Below are positions 1-9,562 of a stretch of 64,000 nucleotides of DNA, in pieces; the stretch's first letter is position 1, and each line of letters begins with the position of its first letter. Origin of the DNA: Alkalicoccobacillus porphyridii (GTDB lineage Bacteria; Bacillota; Bacilli; Bacillales; Bacillaceae_D). The position numbers and the translations under genes were made by a program. Location of the stretch: positions 248,001 to 312,000 of the forward strand of contig NZ_VLXZ01000004.1 of NCBI RefSeq assembly GCF_007293315.1. The letters are read 5' to 3'. The notes beneath the pieces are model-generated. The model was not told the DNA's origin, made no database searches, and saw nothing but the letters and a program-made list of their open reading frames with translations.

Positions 1-131
1 GGATGTCCATCCACCTTTCAAATTTGAAGAGCTTTGGTACAACCTACTTTTCACTACAATTTAGCTACTCAAGGAAGAAGTTTCTTGATTTATTCTTTAG
101 ATTGCCAAAACGTATTCGTTCTGCTCAATAA
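1..131 (+). CDS. GerA-family spore germination protein, A subunit (C-terminal end only)
   Basis: Only the last ~42 codons are in the window, in the frame starting at base 3 and ending with TAA at 129-131. The visible tail contains the stretch NLKSFGTTYFS followed by a basic end (RLPKRIRSAQ), which is how GerAA-type A subunits of nutrient germinant receptors finish. It lies directly upstream of a B-subunit and a C-subunit gene, giving the usual A-B-C receptor operon. The A subunit sits in the inner spore membrane. The family call from so short a tail leans partly on the neighbours. Confidence 0.8.
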   Translation, partial: MSIHLSNLKSFGTTYFSLQFSYSRKKFLDLFFRLPKRIRSAQ

Positions 132-143
132 GGAGGTCATCTG

Positions 144-1235
144 TTGAACACGAAGGTAGATCCGCTATCACCGTTCCAATTTACAGTCTTGATTATCAAC
201 GTCATGCTTGGAGTTGGCTTTCTCATACTCCCGAGAAGGATAACGGTTTCTCTCGATTCTGCAGAAGGCTGGATTACCCTACTCTATTCGGGCAGCATCT
301 TTCTTATTGCTGTCTTGCTTATTTTTTTCTATTTCTACAAACATAAAGTCGGTGATATCGTCGAATACACTCAATTAGCCTTTCCATCTATTTTGTCTAA
401 AGTCATTTGTATACTGCTTGTGTTGTATTTCTCAAGTCTAGCAGGCTACGAAGCAGTGGCGATGAGTGAGATGGTTCGGTTCTTCCTTTTAGAAACAACT
501 CCACAAATGCTAGTGGTTTTTATCATCCTTGCTTTGGGCGCTTATTTAGCGAGCAGTTCATTTAATAGCTTAGTTCGTGTGTGTGTCTTCTTTCTCCCAT
601 TTTGTTTAGTTGTTGTGTTCTTTATTTTTGTATTAGGAGTACGTGAGATTAACATGAATAATTTATTGCCTATATTTCATAATGGTTTTGCGCCATTTAC
701 TAGAGGTTTTTTTAGCAACAGCATATCGTTTTTAGGCTTAGAATCGATTCTTATTCTTACAGCCTTTACCACAGCACAGACCAAAAGAGTGAGAGCTGCC
801 GTCATTGGTATTTCCTTTACTACAATCCTCTACGCATTAACCTATATTTTAGTGGTAGGCACACTTAGCTTTCAGGAAGTGAAAACGTTGACATGGCCAA
901 CGATATCTTTTATTCAGACGTTTAGTATACATGGAATCTTTTTTGAACGATTGGATTCATTTTTATTATCTACTTGGATTCTTCAATTTTTTACGATTTG
1001 TTCCATTAACTTATTTAACTGTTGTTATATTTTAGAGAAGTTATTTTCTATTCGCCCAATCGTTTCTTGCCTGTTCATTGTACCAATAGCATATTTCGTG
1101 GCCTATATTCCCGCAGATTCCACAGAAATCTTCCTATTGGGTAATATAGTCAGTCAAAGTGGTTTTGTTATTTTAACGGCTTTACCATTTGTATGCTTCA
1201 TTATCGTTTCTATTAAGAAGAAGGTGAGTGCATGA
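144..1235 (+). CDS. GerAB-family spore germination permease (B subunit)
   Basis: A 363-residue, very hydrophobic protein with about ten predicted membrane helices along its whole length. It belongs to the GerAB/APC-type permease family, which forms the germinant-sensing B subunit of nutrient receptors in the inner spore membrane. The N-terminal SPFQFTVLIINVMLGVGFL resembles other family members. The start is TTG at 144, chosen because AGGAGG at 131-136 is well spaced and directly follows the A-subunit stop. The gene ends in an ATGA overlap with the C subunit, so the two are translationally coupled. The germinant recognised cannot be read from sequence. Confidence 0.92.
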   Translation: MNTKVDPLSPFQFTVLIINVMLGVGFLILPRRITVSLDSAEGWITLLYSGSIFLIAVLLIFFYFYKHKVGDIVEYTQLAFPSILSKVICILLVLYFSSLAGYEAVAMSEMVRFFLLETTPQMLVVFIILALGAYLASSSFNSLVRVCVFFLPFCLVVVFFIFVLGVREINMNNLLPIFHNGFAPFTRGFFSNSISFLGLESILILTAFTTAQTKRVRAAVIGISFTTILYALTYILVVGTLSFQEVKTLTWPTISFIQTFSIHGIFFERLDSFLLSTWILQFFTICSINLFNCCYILEKLFSIRPIVSCLFIVPIAYFVAYIPADSTEIFLLGNIVSQSGFVILTALPFVCFIIVSIKKKVSA

Positions 1236-2362
1236 CTATAAAGAGAATATTCATTGGGATTGTCTGCATGTTTTGCTTAACAGGCTGTTGGGACAGTCGA
1301 AGTATTGAAGAGATATCTTTAGTTATTGGTGTGGGTGTAGACATAAGTGAGAGTGGTGAATATCTCTCCTTAGGACATCAAATTATTGTCCCCCCAAGTA
1401 ACAGTGGCGACAGCTCTCAAAATGCCCCGTTCAAAAACATTTATACTACAGGAAAAACGGTTCATAGTGCTATTCGTAACCTTGCTCTTCGTGATCACGC
1501 TGTAATTAGTGACCATCAGCGGGTTTTAATTATTCGAAAAGACGTATTACGAAAGTGGACAATTGAGGAAGTCATCAATCAGATGATTAAAGATGATCGC
1601 ACACGAAGAAGCCTGTTTGTGTTCATTACCGATGAACCAATAAAACAAGTGCTCGGAGTGTCTGACGCTGGAGAAATCCCTTCTAATCAATTGTATGATT
1701 TGATTGATAATCGCGGCAGATCTGCAAAAATTCTTCCTGAAGTCTCTTTAGGGAAGCTTTCTTCCAATTTGCAAAAAGGTGTTAGCTTTCTCTTGCAGGA
1801 TGTTCAAATCATTGACAATCGGTTAGCTTTATCCGGAGGGGGAGTTATCAAAGATAGTATGATTTTGGATCAAGAGCTCTCGATTGATGATATTGGTACG
1901 TTAAATTATTTAACCGGAGATATTGAAGGTGGAATCCTTTCTACAACACTTGAGGGAATGCCGCTCGCCTTTGAAATTCTTGATGATATGAATGTATCCA
2001 TTAAAACAGATGTGAAAGATGATCAAGTCACTATTAATGTAGACGCTGAAACAACGGGAAGGATTTCTGAGGATTGGAATGAAGATGAGAACTCTTACAC
2101 ACAGGCGTATAATGACCAAAGACAAAAAGCGATTGAAATTGAAATAAGCAAACGGGTTAATCACCTTGTAAATAAGCTTCAAACTGACATTCATGCTGAT
2201 GTAGCTGGCTTCTCTGAATACATGAGAGTGCAGCAGCCTGAATTCTGGAAGCAGCATGCAGCTGAATGGGATGACTACTTTTCAAATGCTGATATTTCAT
2301 ATTCTATTTCTGTTGTTATTGAAGATTTCGGTACAAAAGGCTCCACGATCAAAATGAAGTAG
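1232..2362 (+). CDS. GerAC-family germination lipoprotein (C subunit)
   Basis: A 376-residue Ger(x)C protein. It starts with a lipoprotein signal peptide whose lipobox LTGC puts the lipidated cysteine at residue 19, followed by WDSRSIEE, the start typical of this family. The mature domain would face the intermembrane or outer side of the inner spore membrane and work with the A and B subunits. The ATG overlaps the permease stop by 4 bases (ATGA). No terminator is evident right after it. Length and domain layout are normal for the family, so the operon looks intact at this end. Confidence 0.93.
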   Translation: MTIKRIFIGIVCMFCLTGCWDSRSIEEISLVIGVGVDISESGEYLSLGHQIIVPPSNSGDSSQNAPFKNIYTTGKTVHSAIRNLALRDHAVISDHQRVLIIRKDVLRKWTIEEVINQMIKDDRTRRSLFVFITDEPIKQVLGVSDAGEIPSNQLYDLIDNRGRSAKILPEVSLGKLSSNLQKGVSFLLQDVQIIDNRLALSGGGVIKDSMILDQELSIDDIGTLNYLTGDIEGGILSTTLEGMPLAFEILDDMNVSIKTDVKDDQVTINVDAETTGRISEDWNEDENSYTQAYNDQRQKAIEIEISKRVNHLVNKLQTDIHADVAGFSEYMRVQQPEFWKQHAAEWDDYFSNADISYSISVVIEDFGTKGSTIKMK

Positions 2363-2412
2363 GTGTCAATTATGTTATGATAAAGGTAACCCAAGTAAGG
2401 AGCTGTTAACCT

Positions 2413-2709
2413 TTGAATCAATCCGAGCAGGAAGCCTTTATCATAGAAAAATACAAGCAGGAAGAGCAACTCATGATCCTATTATTCGCTCAGTGGTGCA
2501 TTAATTTTGACCTTGATCCAAAGGTTATTTACCAAAAAGCTTTTCCTGGAGATATCCATAATCAAAAGCTTATCGAAGCCATTGATTTAACCTTGCCAAA
2601 GGAAGAAGCTGACGACGTTTCTCTAACCTCATTACTCGAGGTGTTATCCTGGTTTGAACAGGATCAGCTTGCCTATATTGTGATGGAGGAAGCCCAACGT
2701 TTAACTTAA
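2413..2709 (+). CDS. Hypothetical protein, 98 residues
   Basis: A small acidic, probably soluble protein with no signal peptide or membrane helix; I do not recognise the family. The TTG start at 2413 is supported by AAGGAG at 2397-2402. The start region is flanked by complementary arms (AAAGGTAAC at 2382-2390 and GTTAACCTTT at 2405-2414), so the ribosome binding site would lie in a hairpin loop. It follows gerAC by 50 bases and may be read from the same transcript. Its stop overlaps the stop of the convergent LLM oxidoreductase gene by two bases. Confidence 0.6.
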   Translation: MNQSEQEAFIIEKYKQEEQLMILLFAQWCINFDLDPKVIYQKAFPGDIHNQKLIEAIDLTLPKEEADDVSLTSLLEVLSWFEQDQLAYIVMEEAQRLT

Positions 2710-3707
2710 TCGTGAGAAAACACCTCCGCTAGTAGGCGATAAGAAGCCACTCTATCTTGGTGCGAATGGACATTTGTTAAAACCATACATTCATCCGTTT
2801 GAAATTCAGCTGCTACATCCTGCAGCTGTTTTTTTACTGTTTGCGGAGTACCTATAAGCTGTCTTTTCGCAAGGTCCTTTAGCTTATCTTCTTCCTCAGA
2901 AGTCAGTTGATAGTTAATAGTCGTTTGCTTGGACGGTAATCCGTTTGTTAGCTCACCCTTCTCTCTTTGTATCGACCAGACCTGGGCACTTCTAGCCATC
3001 TGTTCTGCTTGCTCCAAGGTTTCTGCGCAAATAACTGAAGCAGCAACAACAAGCTGAGGCTCTTCTAGTGTACGAGTAGCTTGAAATTGCTTTTTATAAA
3101 TGGTTGCCGCCTCTTTACTGCTATCTGCATTCATAAAATGACCAACCGCATAAGGTAAACCATGCTTTGCCGCAAGCTGTGCGCTTTTAATACTTGTTCC
3201 AAGAATCCAAGGAACGGGCGGTATGGTTGGAACCGGAGCAGCTTGAAGCGAGGAATATGTATGATCTCTAGGAAAATCTTGATGAATAAAGTGTAATAAC
3301 TCTTCTAGTTTTTGCGGCATGCTATAAATCGCTTGCAGCATATTTGAACTAAGTGCTTGCGAAGCCTCTGCCGATCCACCAGGAGAACGACTTAACCCAA
3401 GATCAATACGACTCGGATACATTGAGGCCAAAAGATTATACGTTTCTGCAACATGATAAGGCTGATAATTAGGTAATAAGACCGCCCCAGCTCCAACACG
3501 GATGTTTGACGTTTGCGCTCCAATAAGACCTATTAATACCTCAGGTGCTGGACAAACAAGCCCGGGAAGATCATGGTGCTCAGCAATCCAGTAACGAGTG
3601 TAGCCCCACTCTTCAGCAAGAGTCGCAAGCTGCACTGTCTCTTGCACTGCATTTTGCGCCGAACGCCCTTCTGACATCACAACTTGATCTAAAATACTTA
3701 ATTTCAT
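2706..3707 (-). CDS. LLM-class flavin-dependent oxidoreductase (first of two)
   Basis: A 333-residue bacterial-luciferase-like (LLM) protein: an FMN/F420-binding TIM barrel, most like the MsnO8 subgroup. Visible family marks are WIAEHHDLPG near residue 50, GAGAVLLPNYQPY, and RIDLGLSRSPGG. The substrate is unknown. I place the start at the ATG at 3707 (MKLSILDQ) because AAAGGAAG lies just upstream. A longer reading from 3737 would add ten residues with no good binding site. The next gene upstream on the same strand is a diverged paralogue 57 bases away, probably cotranscribed. Confidence 0.85.
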   Translation of the reverse strand: MKLSILDQVVMSEGRSAQNAVQETVQLATLAEEWGYTRYWIAEHHDLPGLVCPAPEVLIGLIGAQTSNIRVGAGAVLLPNYQPYHVAETYNLLASMYPSRIDLGLSRSPGGSAEASQALSSNMLQAIYSMPQKLEELLHFIHQDFPRDHTYSSLQAAPVPTIPPVPWILGTSIKSAQLAAKHGLPYAVGHFMNADSSKEAATIYKKQFQATRTLEEPQLVVAASVICAETLEQAEQMARSAQVWSIQREKGELTNGLPSKQTTINYQLTSEEEDKLKDLAKRQLIGTPQTVKKQLQDVAAEFQTDECMVLTNVHSHQDRVASYRLLAEVFSHD

Positions 3708-3764
3708 ATGCGTGCTTCCTTTCAACAGAAAAGCCATGACAGAACAGCCATGGCTTTTTGCATA

Positions 3765-4787
3765 TTACGACAATAATTCAGCTACAATCTCATGAGAGCG
3801 AACTCTTGCCTCATGATCAAACGCATCTGAAGAGATGATAATCTCATCTGCATGTGTTTCTTCAATAAACGAAGTTAACTGCTGTTTAATCGTTTCTGGG
3901 GAGCCTGTCATATATGAGCTTGCTCCTCTATTTCGTTCAAGCGCAGCAATTTCACCCGGTGCATAATGATCAGCCAAGTTCTTAACTGGCGGTTTAAACT
4001 GACCAGGGTTGCCACGCATTAAGTCAAGCATCTGCTGCTTACGAGATGTAGACAGATATTCCGCTTCCTCATCTGTATCTGCTGCAACCACACTGACACC
4101 AAGCATGACATGAGGTTTATCTAGTTTATCTGATGGCTCAAAACGACTACGATACAAATCCATCGCTTGATGCATATAATCAGGAGCAAAATGCGATGCA
4201 AATGAAAATGGCATACCTCTACTTGCTGAAAGTCTTGCACTAAATCCACTGGAACCAAGCAACCAGATAGGAATTGATAGACCAAGTCCAGGGTATGCTT
4301 TGACACCAGTTGTTGCTTCCTCACTCATATATGCTTCAAGCTCTTCCACTAAATCAGGAAAGTCATCACCATTACTAAAAAGGGTACGGCGTAACGCTCG
4401 TGCTGTCAGTTGGTCACTGCCCGGCGCCCGACCAAGCCCCAAATCTATACGACCCGGATGTAAGGATTCTAATGTTCCGAACTGCTCCGCAATCATTAAA
4501 GGTGCATGGTTTGGAAGCATAATGCCTCCCGATCCTACACGAATATGCTTCGTTCCTGATGCGATATGATTAATGATAATTGATGTCGCCGAAGATCCAA
4601 TACCAGGCATATTATGGTGCTCTGCCAACCAGTATCGATTAAATCCCCACGCGTCTACCTTTTGCGCAAGGTCTAAGCTACGTTTAAACGTTTCAGAAGC
4701 ATTTGATCCTTGCGTAATAGGCGCCAAATCAAGAACGGAAATCGGTGTATTTAAAAAACGCTTTGCATTTTTTTGAATGAGTTCCAT
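3765..4787 (-). CDS. LLM-class flavin-dependent oxidoreductase (second of two)
   Basis: A 340-residue luciferase-like monooxygenase/oxidoreductase with [23 protein letters not shown] and [12 protein letters not shown], the conserved barrel motifs of the MsnO8-type LLM family. It is clearly related to its downstream neighbour but diverged outside these motifs, so this is an old tandem duplication and not a recent one. It is soluble and cytoplasmic, with FMN expected as cofactor. The substrate cannot be named from sequence. The start ATG at 4787 opens [24 protein letters not shown], with an AAAGGTAG ribosome binding site. Confidence 0.87.
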   Translation of the reverse strand: MELIQKNAKRFLNTPISVLDLAPITQGSNASETFKRSLDLAQKVDAWGFNRYWLAEHHNMPGIGSSATSIIINHIASGTKHIRVGSGGIMLPNHAPLMIAEQFGTLESLHPGRIDLGLGRAPGSDQLTARALRRTLFSNGDDFPDLVEELEAYMSEEATTGVKAYPGLGLSIPIWLLGSSGFSARLSASRGMPFSFASHFAPDYMHQAMDLYRSRFEPSDKLDKPHVMLGVSVVAADTDEEAEYLSTSRKQQMLDLMRGNPGQFKPPVKNLADHYAPGEIAALERNRGASSYMTGSPETIKQQLTSFIEETHADEIIISSDAFDHEARVRSHEIVAELLS

Positions 4788-4851
4788 GAGTCATCTACCT
4801 TTCTTATTTCCAGTACATGCACCCATTGTAATGAGTTCGGAGCTGAAGTGT

Positions 4852-5442
4852 CTACTTTCCTGCCTGAGGTGTAAATCCTTTTCGACTGGAAAGATATGTG
4901 TACGTCTCATCAAAAGTATAACCTAATTCGTGTAAGCCCTTTGAAATGGTATCGGCGTATGGCTTTGCCGGAGCATAAAATGGATTGGTTCCTAGATCAA
5001 GAGGATTAGTGAAGGTTACCTTAGGATACCCCTCATCCATGCCAAGATACACCACTCGACCATACCAACCATCATCTAATGTTACCGAGCCTTTTTCCAT
5101 CAACTCATCAAATGACAAACCTGACGCATCTGCTTGATTCTCCTGCTCCACTACATCAACAAACTGCTCGAATGTAATGAGATATTGCCGCGCGATCGTT
5201 TGTTCAGAAGGATCCTCCTTGTGACCAATAAACGCAACGCCTCCCTCTCCCCACTTACTTCTATCCTTTGCAAAATAAAGTGGATATGGAAGAACACACG
5301 AGCGATTTCGAAGAGGAAGTGTTGTATCACGACAACCTTTTTCCGCTTGGGTCGAGCCGATAGGGATGCCTCCTTTAATATAACAATGGAAACGCTCCTC
5401 CATTAAATTGGAGCCGTAGCTTACGTACCAGACTAGGTTCAT
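4852..5442 (-). CDS. Gamma-glutamylcyclotransferase-like protein
   Basis: A 196-residue soluble protein starting MNLVWYVSYGSNLMEERFHCYIKGG. The YGSNL motif is the substrate-pocket signature of the GGCT/AIG2-like fold, and the ERFxCYIxGG continuation places it in a Bacillus family often labelled 'gamma-glutamylcyclotransferase' or, wrongly, 'histone deacetylase'. Biochemical activity is unproven. The gene lies 54 bases downstream of tRNA-Arg on the same strand with no terminator between them, so it may be read through from the tRNA promoter. A ribosome binding site (AGAGGCG) precedes the ATG. Confidence 0.7.
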   Translation of the reverse strand: MNLVWYVSYGSNLMEERFHCYIKGGIPIGSTQAEKGCRDTTLPLRNRSCVLPYPLYFAKDRSKWGEGGVAFIGHKEDPSEQTIARQYLITFEQFVDVVEQENQADASGLSFDELMEKGSVTLDDGWYGRVVYLGMDEGYPKVTFTNPLDLGTNPFYAPAKPYADTISKGLHELGYTFDETYTYLSSRKGFTPQAGK

Positions 5443-5495
5443 ATAATCGCCTCTTTTACTGATAAAATATCTATTGTTCTAACCTGTAATTCATA

Positions 5496-5568
5496 TGCCC
5501 CAGGAGAGACTCGAACTCCCGACCTCTGGTTTAGGAAACCATTGCACTATCCACTGTGCTACTGGGGC
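5496..5568 (-). tRNA. tRNA-Arg (anticodon CCU)
   Basis: The minus strand folds into a full cloverleaf. The acceptor arms are GCCCCAG and CTGGGGC with discriminator A. The D arm is GCAC/GTGC. The anticodon stem is around TTCCTAA, giving anticodon CCT (CCU) with U33. The T arm is GGGAG-TTCGAGT-CTCTC. CCA is not encoded. CCU reads the AGG arginine codon. A sigma-A promoter is visible just upstream. Confidence 0.95.
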
Positions 5569-5586
5569 TATCTAGGTACCTATTCC

Positions 5587-5615
5587 ATAGTAAAGAACCA
5601 TTTTTACTTTAGCAA
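5587..5615 (-). promoter_or_regulatory. Sigma-A promoter of tRNA-Arg
   Basis: On the minus strand, TTGCTA (5610-5615) and TACTAT (5587-5592) are separated by 17 bases. Transcription would start a few bases before the tRNA 5' end at 5568. Confidence 0.65.
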
Positions 5616-5691
5616 GTTTCATGTATTTGATTTGTAAGCTTAGATTATTTTTGTTTTAAGCAAAATGAATCAATTTGGAGGATGATCATTC

Positions 5692-6042
5692 ATGAGGCGT
5701 TCTTTCTACTTATGCTTCGTGCTAGTCTTTTCACTTTTCATTGCTGCCTGTAGTCAGGAATCCGAGGAACCAAATGTATTAGTGGTAGAAGATGTGACAT
5801 TTAAGTTTATTGATCAAGATGGGGATCCAGTTTCTCATGTTCAAATACCGATGGACAATGATATAAGAGATGGCTCTAAAGAAATTGGACGTTTTTTAGG
5901 AACAACTGATAGTGAAGGCATGATCTACATAGATGAAATGGAGGCTAGAACGTATAAGCTTGAAGCCTATAATAGATCATTCACCATAGATGAATATGAT
6001 ACCGGTGAAACGTTTTTGATTGATATTTGGATTTATAAATAA
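5692..6042 (+). CDS. Small lipoprotein with a prealbumin-like/carboxypeptidase-regulatory-type domain
   Basis: A 116-residue predicted lipoprotein. The signal peptide ends in the lipobox IAAC (cysteine at residue 20), so the protein should be anchored to the outer face of the membrane. The mature part (VTFKFIDQDGDPVSHVQIPM ... TTDSEGMIYIDEM) has the pattern of a small beta-sandwich, as in carboxypeptidase-regulatory-like domains; this is inferred from the pattern only. It is preceded by GGAGGATG and is convergent with exonuclease III. No function is known. Confidence 0.7.
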   Translation: MRRSFYLCFVLVFSLFIAACSQESEEPNVLVVEDVTFKFIDQDGDPVSHVQIPMDNDIRDGSKEIGRFLGTTDSEGMIYIDEMEARTYKLEAYNRSFTIDEYDTGETFLIDIWIYK

Positions 6043-6052
6043 GTTCGTTAAA

Positions 6053-6084
6053 TAAAAAAAGTGCTCGAGCCAAGGCCCGAGCAA
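6053..6084 (-). terminator. Intrinsic terminator of the exonuclease III gene
   Basis: On the minus strand a hairpin with TGCTCG/CGAGCA outer arms is followed by a run of seven T. It sits in the convergent gap after the exonuclease gene. Confidence 0.7.
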
Positions 6085-6217
6085 ATACAAAACAAAGTAA
6101 GAGGTTAAAGACGGAGGGGAGCCCGTCCGCATGTATAGCTTACACTACCTTTTTTATCTAGTTCAACAGATAAAATCTATATTTACAAAAACTTAACTAT
6201 TTTTCTGCTAATACTCA

Positions 6218-6976
6218 TCAACTGATTTTAAGCTCTAGCTTCACCGGACAGTGATCACTACCATAAATATGTGCATCAATAGCAGCATCTTTAACATGTC
6301 CTTCAAGCTGCTTTGATACTAGAAAATAGTCTATCCGCCAGCCTATATTTCGTTCACGAACTTTGGCCATGTAGGACCACCACGTAAACGCATCATCTCT
6401 TTCTGGATAAAAGAGTCGGAATGAATCAAGATAACCCGCCTCGAGTAATCGATTAAACTTGCCTCGCTCTTCATCAGTAAAACCAGCGTTCCCAATATTG
6501 GCTCGATCATTTTTTACATCAGTAGGCTGGTGCGCAACATTTAAGTCTCCACATAGAATGACTGGTTTTGTTTCTTCTAGCTGTTTAATGTATGTACGCG
6601 CAGCTTCCTCCCAAAGCATACGATAGCCTAAGCGCGTGAGATCCCTTTTTGCATTTGGCGTATACATTGTAATGAGATAAAAGTCTTCATATTCTAGAGT
6701 GATCACACGCCCTTCTAAATCCTCGATTTCCTCTCCTAGTCCGTACGTTACCGAAAGTGGTGCTTTTTTTGCGAAAATCGCTGTACCGGAGTACCCTTTT
6801 TTCTCTGCATAATTCCAGTATTGTTGATAACCTTCTAGGTCAAGATCAATCTGACCCTCCTGTAGCTTTGTTTCCTGCAAACAAAAGAAATCTGCGTCCT
6901 GCTCGTGAAAGTAATCTAAGAATCCTTTTTTCACACAGGCCCGAATGCCGTTTACGTTCCAAGATATAAATTTCAT
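6218..6976 (-). CDS. exoA: Exodeoxyribonuclease III (apurinic/apyrimidinic endonuclease)
   Basis: A 252-residue EEP-fold nuclease, the same length as Bacillus ExoA. Motifs seen are SWNVNGIRA at the N terminus, CLQETKLQ (metal-binding Glu), GDLNVAHQPTDVKN (catalytic Asp/Asn), TWWSY and the terminal GSDHCPV (catalytic Asp-His). It cleaves DNA 5' of abasic sites in base excision repair and has 3'-5' exonuclease activity. I use the ATG at 6976 (MKFISWN) because GGGGGAAG lies 5 bases upstream; an earlier in-frame start would add four residues (MGED). Confidence 0.96.
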   Translation of the reverse strand: MKFISWNVNGIRACVKKGFLDYFHEQDADFFCLQETKLQEGQIDLDLEGYQQYWNYAEKKGYSGTAIFAKKAPLSVTYGLGEEIEDLEGRVITLEYEDFYLITMYTPNAKRDLTRLGYRMLWEEAARTYIKQLEETKPVILCGDLNVAHQPTDVKNDRANIGNAGFTDEERGKFNRLLEAGYLDSFRLFYPERDDAFTWWSYMAKVRERNIGWRIDYFLVSKQLEGHVKDAAIDAHIYGSDHCPVKLELKIS

Positions 6977-7091
6977 GTCTTCCCCCATAATGCTTCAAGC
7001 TAATTTTTTGACGTTTGTCGACTCCTCCATCATAATAAACAAAACTTCATCGGTCTACCTTTTCACCTTAGCAAAAAATAAGTCATAAAAC

Positions 7092-7120
7092 TTGAAAGGT
7101 CAAAAAAGGTCAGGTATAAT
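7092..7120 (+). promoter_or_regulatory. clpE promoter P1 with an embedded CtsR box
   Basis: TTGAAA (7092-7097), 17 bases, TATAAT (7115-7120). The CtsR operator GGTCAAA-AAA-GGTCAGG (7098-7114) exactly fills the spacer between -35 and -10, so bound repressor would block RNA polymerase. Confidence 0.8.
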
Positions 7121-7154
7121 ACAACTATAATCAAAAAACAAAGAAGCAGTTCAT

Positions 7155-7203
7155 TTGACTATGCTCTGCTTAGGTTTTATGATTAAGGTCAGACTTAGTC
7201 AAC
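7155..7203 (+). promoter_or_regulatory. clpE promoter P2 with downstream CtsR box
   Basis: TTGACT (7155-7160), 17 bases, TATGAT (7178-7183), then a second CtsR-like heptad pair GGTCAGA-CTT-AGTCAAC at 7187-7203 that would cover the start site. Confidence 0.65.
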
Positions 7204-7232
7204 ACCTCTTGGTCTTTCTTTTTTATCCAAAA

Positions 7233-7249
7233 GGTCAAAGTTAATCAAA
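7233..7249 (+). promoter_or_regulatory. Third CtsR box in the clpE leader
   Basis: GGTCAAA-GTT-AATCAAA, one base off the CtsR direct-repeat consensus, located between P2 and the ClpE start codon. Confidence 0.65.
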
Positions 7250-7283
7250 GTCTAATTCACTCTTATGTAGGAGGAATGTAAAA

Positions 7284-9395
7284 ATGAAATGTCAACATTG
7301 TCAAGAACGCAACGCCGAAGTAAATGTGAAATTAATGATCAACAACCAGGCTCGTAACATACATCTTTGCACTGAATGCTTTCAAACGCTCCAGCAACCG
7401 ATGAACAATCAAGGTGGATCCTTTGATGATCTGTTTAATCAATACTTTGCCAACCAAAGTGCGAATGCACAGCAAGGCACAAAACAAAAAGTACGTGATG
7501 GTCAAGGTTCAGGCAACGGATTTTTAGATCAGTATGGTCGTAACCTAACCGCAAGCGCTAAGGAAGGTCAAATTGACCCAGTCATTGGCCGCAAGGATGA
7601 GGTTGAACGTGTGATTCAGGTGCTTAGTCGCCGTACAAAAAACAACCCCATCTTAGTTGGTGAAGCCGGTGTCGGTAAAACGGCGATTGCTGAAGGTCTA
7701 GCTCGAAGAATCGCTGAAGGTTCTGTACCATTTAAAATGAAGGATAAGCAGATTTACAGCTTAGATCTTACATCTCTTGTAGCGGGAACAAGCTACCGAG
7801 GCCAATTTGAAGAAAATATTCAAAAACTGATTCAAGAGGTTGAGAAAAGGCAAGATGTGATCCTATTTATGGATGAGATTCATATGATGGTTGGTGCAGG
7901 TGCTTCTTCAGAAGGTGGCATGGATGCATCCAATATTCTTAAACCAGCGCTTGCACGTGGAAAATTTCAATTAATTGGAGCGACTACGTTAAAAGAGTTC
8001 CGTCAAATTGAGAAGGATGCAGCTCTTGAGCGTCGTTTCCAACCAGTCACGGTAAAAGAGCCAACGCTTGAGCAAACCTTTGAGATTCTAAAGGGACTAC
8101 GTCCAATCTATGAAGCCTATCATCATGTCGCTTATTCTGATGACGTGTTACGCTCAAGTGTCGCATTATCCGATCGCTACATTCAAGATCGTTTCCTACC
8201 GGATAAAGCGATTGATTTGTTAGATGAGGTTGGTTCTAGATTGTCTCTTTCTGATGAAAATCAAGATAAAGAACAAATGAAAGAACGCCTTAACAAAATT
8301 AAAGCAGATAAGCAAAAAGCCTCTGAAGTAGAAGACTATGAAAAAGCTGCCCTACTTCGTCAAGAAGAGCTTGTGCTAGAAGAGCAATTGGATAAGACAA
8401 ACGGAGAAGCATTAGAAGTCTCTGTTGAATTAATCCAAGAGATTATTGAAAAGCGCACTGGCATTCCAGTCAAGAAACTTCAAAAAGCTGAACAGCAAAA
8501 AATGAAAGATCTAGCTTCCCGTCTTGAAGGACAGGTCATTGGTCAAGACGAGGCTGTTGAAAAAGTAGCCAAAGCCGTTAAACGTAGCCGCGCGGGATTA
8601 AAAGCGAAAAACCGTCCAATTAGCTTCATGTTCATTGGCCCAACTGGTGTCGGTAAAACAGAGCTAAGTAAGACATTAGCGGCTGAGGTATTTGGTAGTC
8701 GTGATGCGATGATTCGTCTCGATATGAGTGAGTTTATGGAGAAACATTCGGTTTCTAAATTAATTGGTTCCCCTCCTGGTTATGTTGGCCATGAAGAAGG
8801 TGGACAGTTAACAGAGCAAGTCCGTCGCAAGCCTTACAGTATCATCCTACTTGATGAAATTGAAAAGGCACATCCGGATGTTCAGCATAGCTTCCTGCAA
8901 ATTTTAGAGGATGGTCGTTTAACTGATAGTCAGGGTCGTGTGGTATCCTTCCAAGATACAATTATTATCATGACATCAAATGCGGGAGCCGGAGTTCAAA
9001 AAGCGACAGTTGGTTTTAACGGTAGTCAAAGCAAAACTCTTGGCATGCTTGAAGCATTAAATGATTACTTCAAGCCAGAATTCTTAAACCGTTTTGACGG
9101 CATTATTGAATTCAACCAGCTGACTCAAGAAAATCTAGTAGCCATTGTTGACGTTATGCTTGATGAACTACGTGACCGACTAAGTGAGCAGCAGATTGAG
9201 ATGACAGTCACGGATGTTGCGAAACGTAAGCTAGCCGAGCTTGGCTATCACCCTGCATTCGGTGCTAGACCATTACGCCGAGTAATTCAAGAAACAATTG
9301 AGGATGAAATTACAGAATTGATCATTGATCATGAGACTTTAGAGAAAGTTCAAGTAAGTGTATCAAAGGATCAGATTCAATTAAAAAAAGCATAA
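7284..9395 (+). CDS. clpE: ATP-dependent Clp protease ATP-binding subunit ClpE
   Basis: A 703-residue Hsp100/Clp ATPase. The N-terminal zinc-binding module (CxxC at residues 3/6 and 29/32) separates ClpE from ClpC. Then come AAA+ module 1 (Walker A GEAGVGKT at 126-133), a UVR-like coiled-coil linker near 330-365, and AAA+ module 2 (GPTGVGKT near 452, sensor and D2-small domain to the end). It unfolds damaged proteins and feeds them to ClpP during heat stress and disaggregation. The three upstream CtsR boxes and two promoters indicate class III heat-shock control. AGGAGG precedes the ATG. A strong terminator follows. Confidence 0.97.
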   Translation: MKCQHCQERNAEVNVKLMINNQARNIHLCTECFQTLQQPMNNQGGSFDDLFNQYFANQSANAQQGTKQKVRDGQGSGNGFLDQYGRNLTASAKEGQIDPVIGRKDEVERVIQVLSRRTKNNPILVGEAGVGKTAIAEGLARRIAEGSVPFKMKDKQIYSLDLTSLVAGTSYRGQFEENIQKLIQEVEKRQDVILFMDEIHMMVGAGASSEGGMDASNILKPALARGKFQLIGATTLKEFRQIEKDAALERRFQPVTVKEPTLEQTFEILKGLRPIYEAYHHVAYSDDVLRSSVALSDRYIQDRFLPDKAIDLLDEVGSRLSLSDENQDKEQMKERLNKIKADKQKASEVEDYEKAALLRQEELVLEEQLDKTNGEALEVSVELIQEIIEKRTGIPVKKLQKAEQQKMKDLASRLEGQVIGQDEAVEKVAKAVKRSRAGLKAKNRPISFMFIGPTGVGKTELSKTLAAEVFGSRDAMIRLDMSEFMEKHSVSKLIGSPPGYVGHEEGGQLTEQVRRKPYSIILLDEIEKAHPDVQHSFLQILEDGRLTDSQGRVVSFQDTIIIMTSNAGAGVQKATVGFNGSQSKTLGMLEALNDYFKPEFLNRFDGIIEFNQLTQENLVAIVDVMLDELRDRLSEQQIEMTVTDVAKRKLAELGYHPAFGARPLRRVIQETIEDEITELIIDHETLEKVQVSVSKDQIQLKKA

Positions 9396-9405
9396 AGTTT
9401 TAGAA

Positions 9406-9437
9406 GAGAGTCTTCCAAATGGGAGGCTCTTTTTTTG
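9406..9437 (+). terminator. clpE terminator
   Basis: GAGTCTTCC-AAAT-GGGAGGCTC hairpin followed by seven T, just after the ClpE stop. Confidence 0.85.
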
Positions 9438-9524
9438 AGGGTTTTGCGCAGGCAGAGTTGTATGAGTCATGCCTAGACAAACAGGATTCATTGTATGACG
9501 TAAAGTAATTTCATTCATTCAATA

Positions 9525-9554
9525 CAAAAAAACAGCAAGCTAAGCCCGCTGTTT
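9525..9554 (-). terminator. Terminator of the SDR gene
   Basis: On the minus strand ACAGCGGGC-TTA-GCTTGCTGT is followed by a T run. It lies right after the SDR stop codon. Confidence 0.8.
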
Positions 9555-9562
9555 TCATTCCA

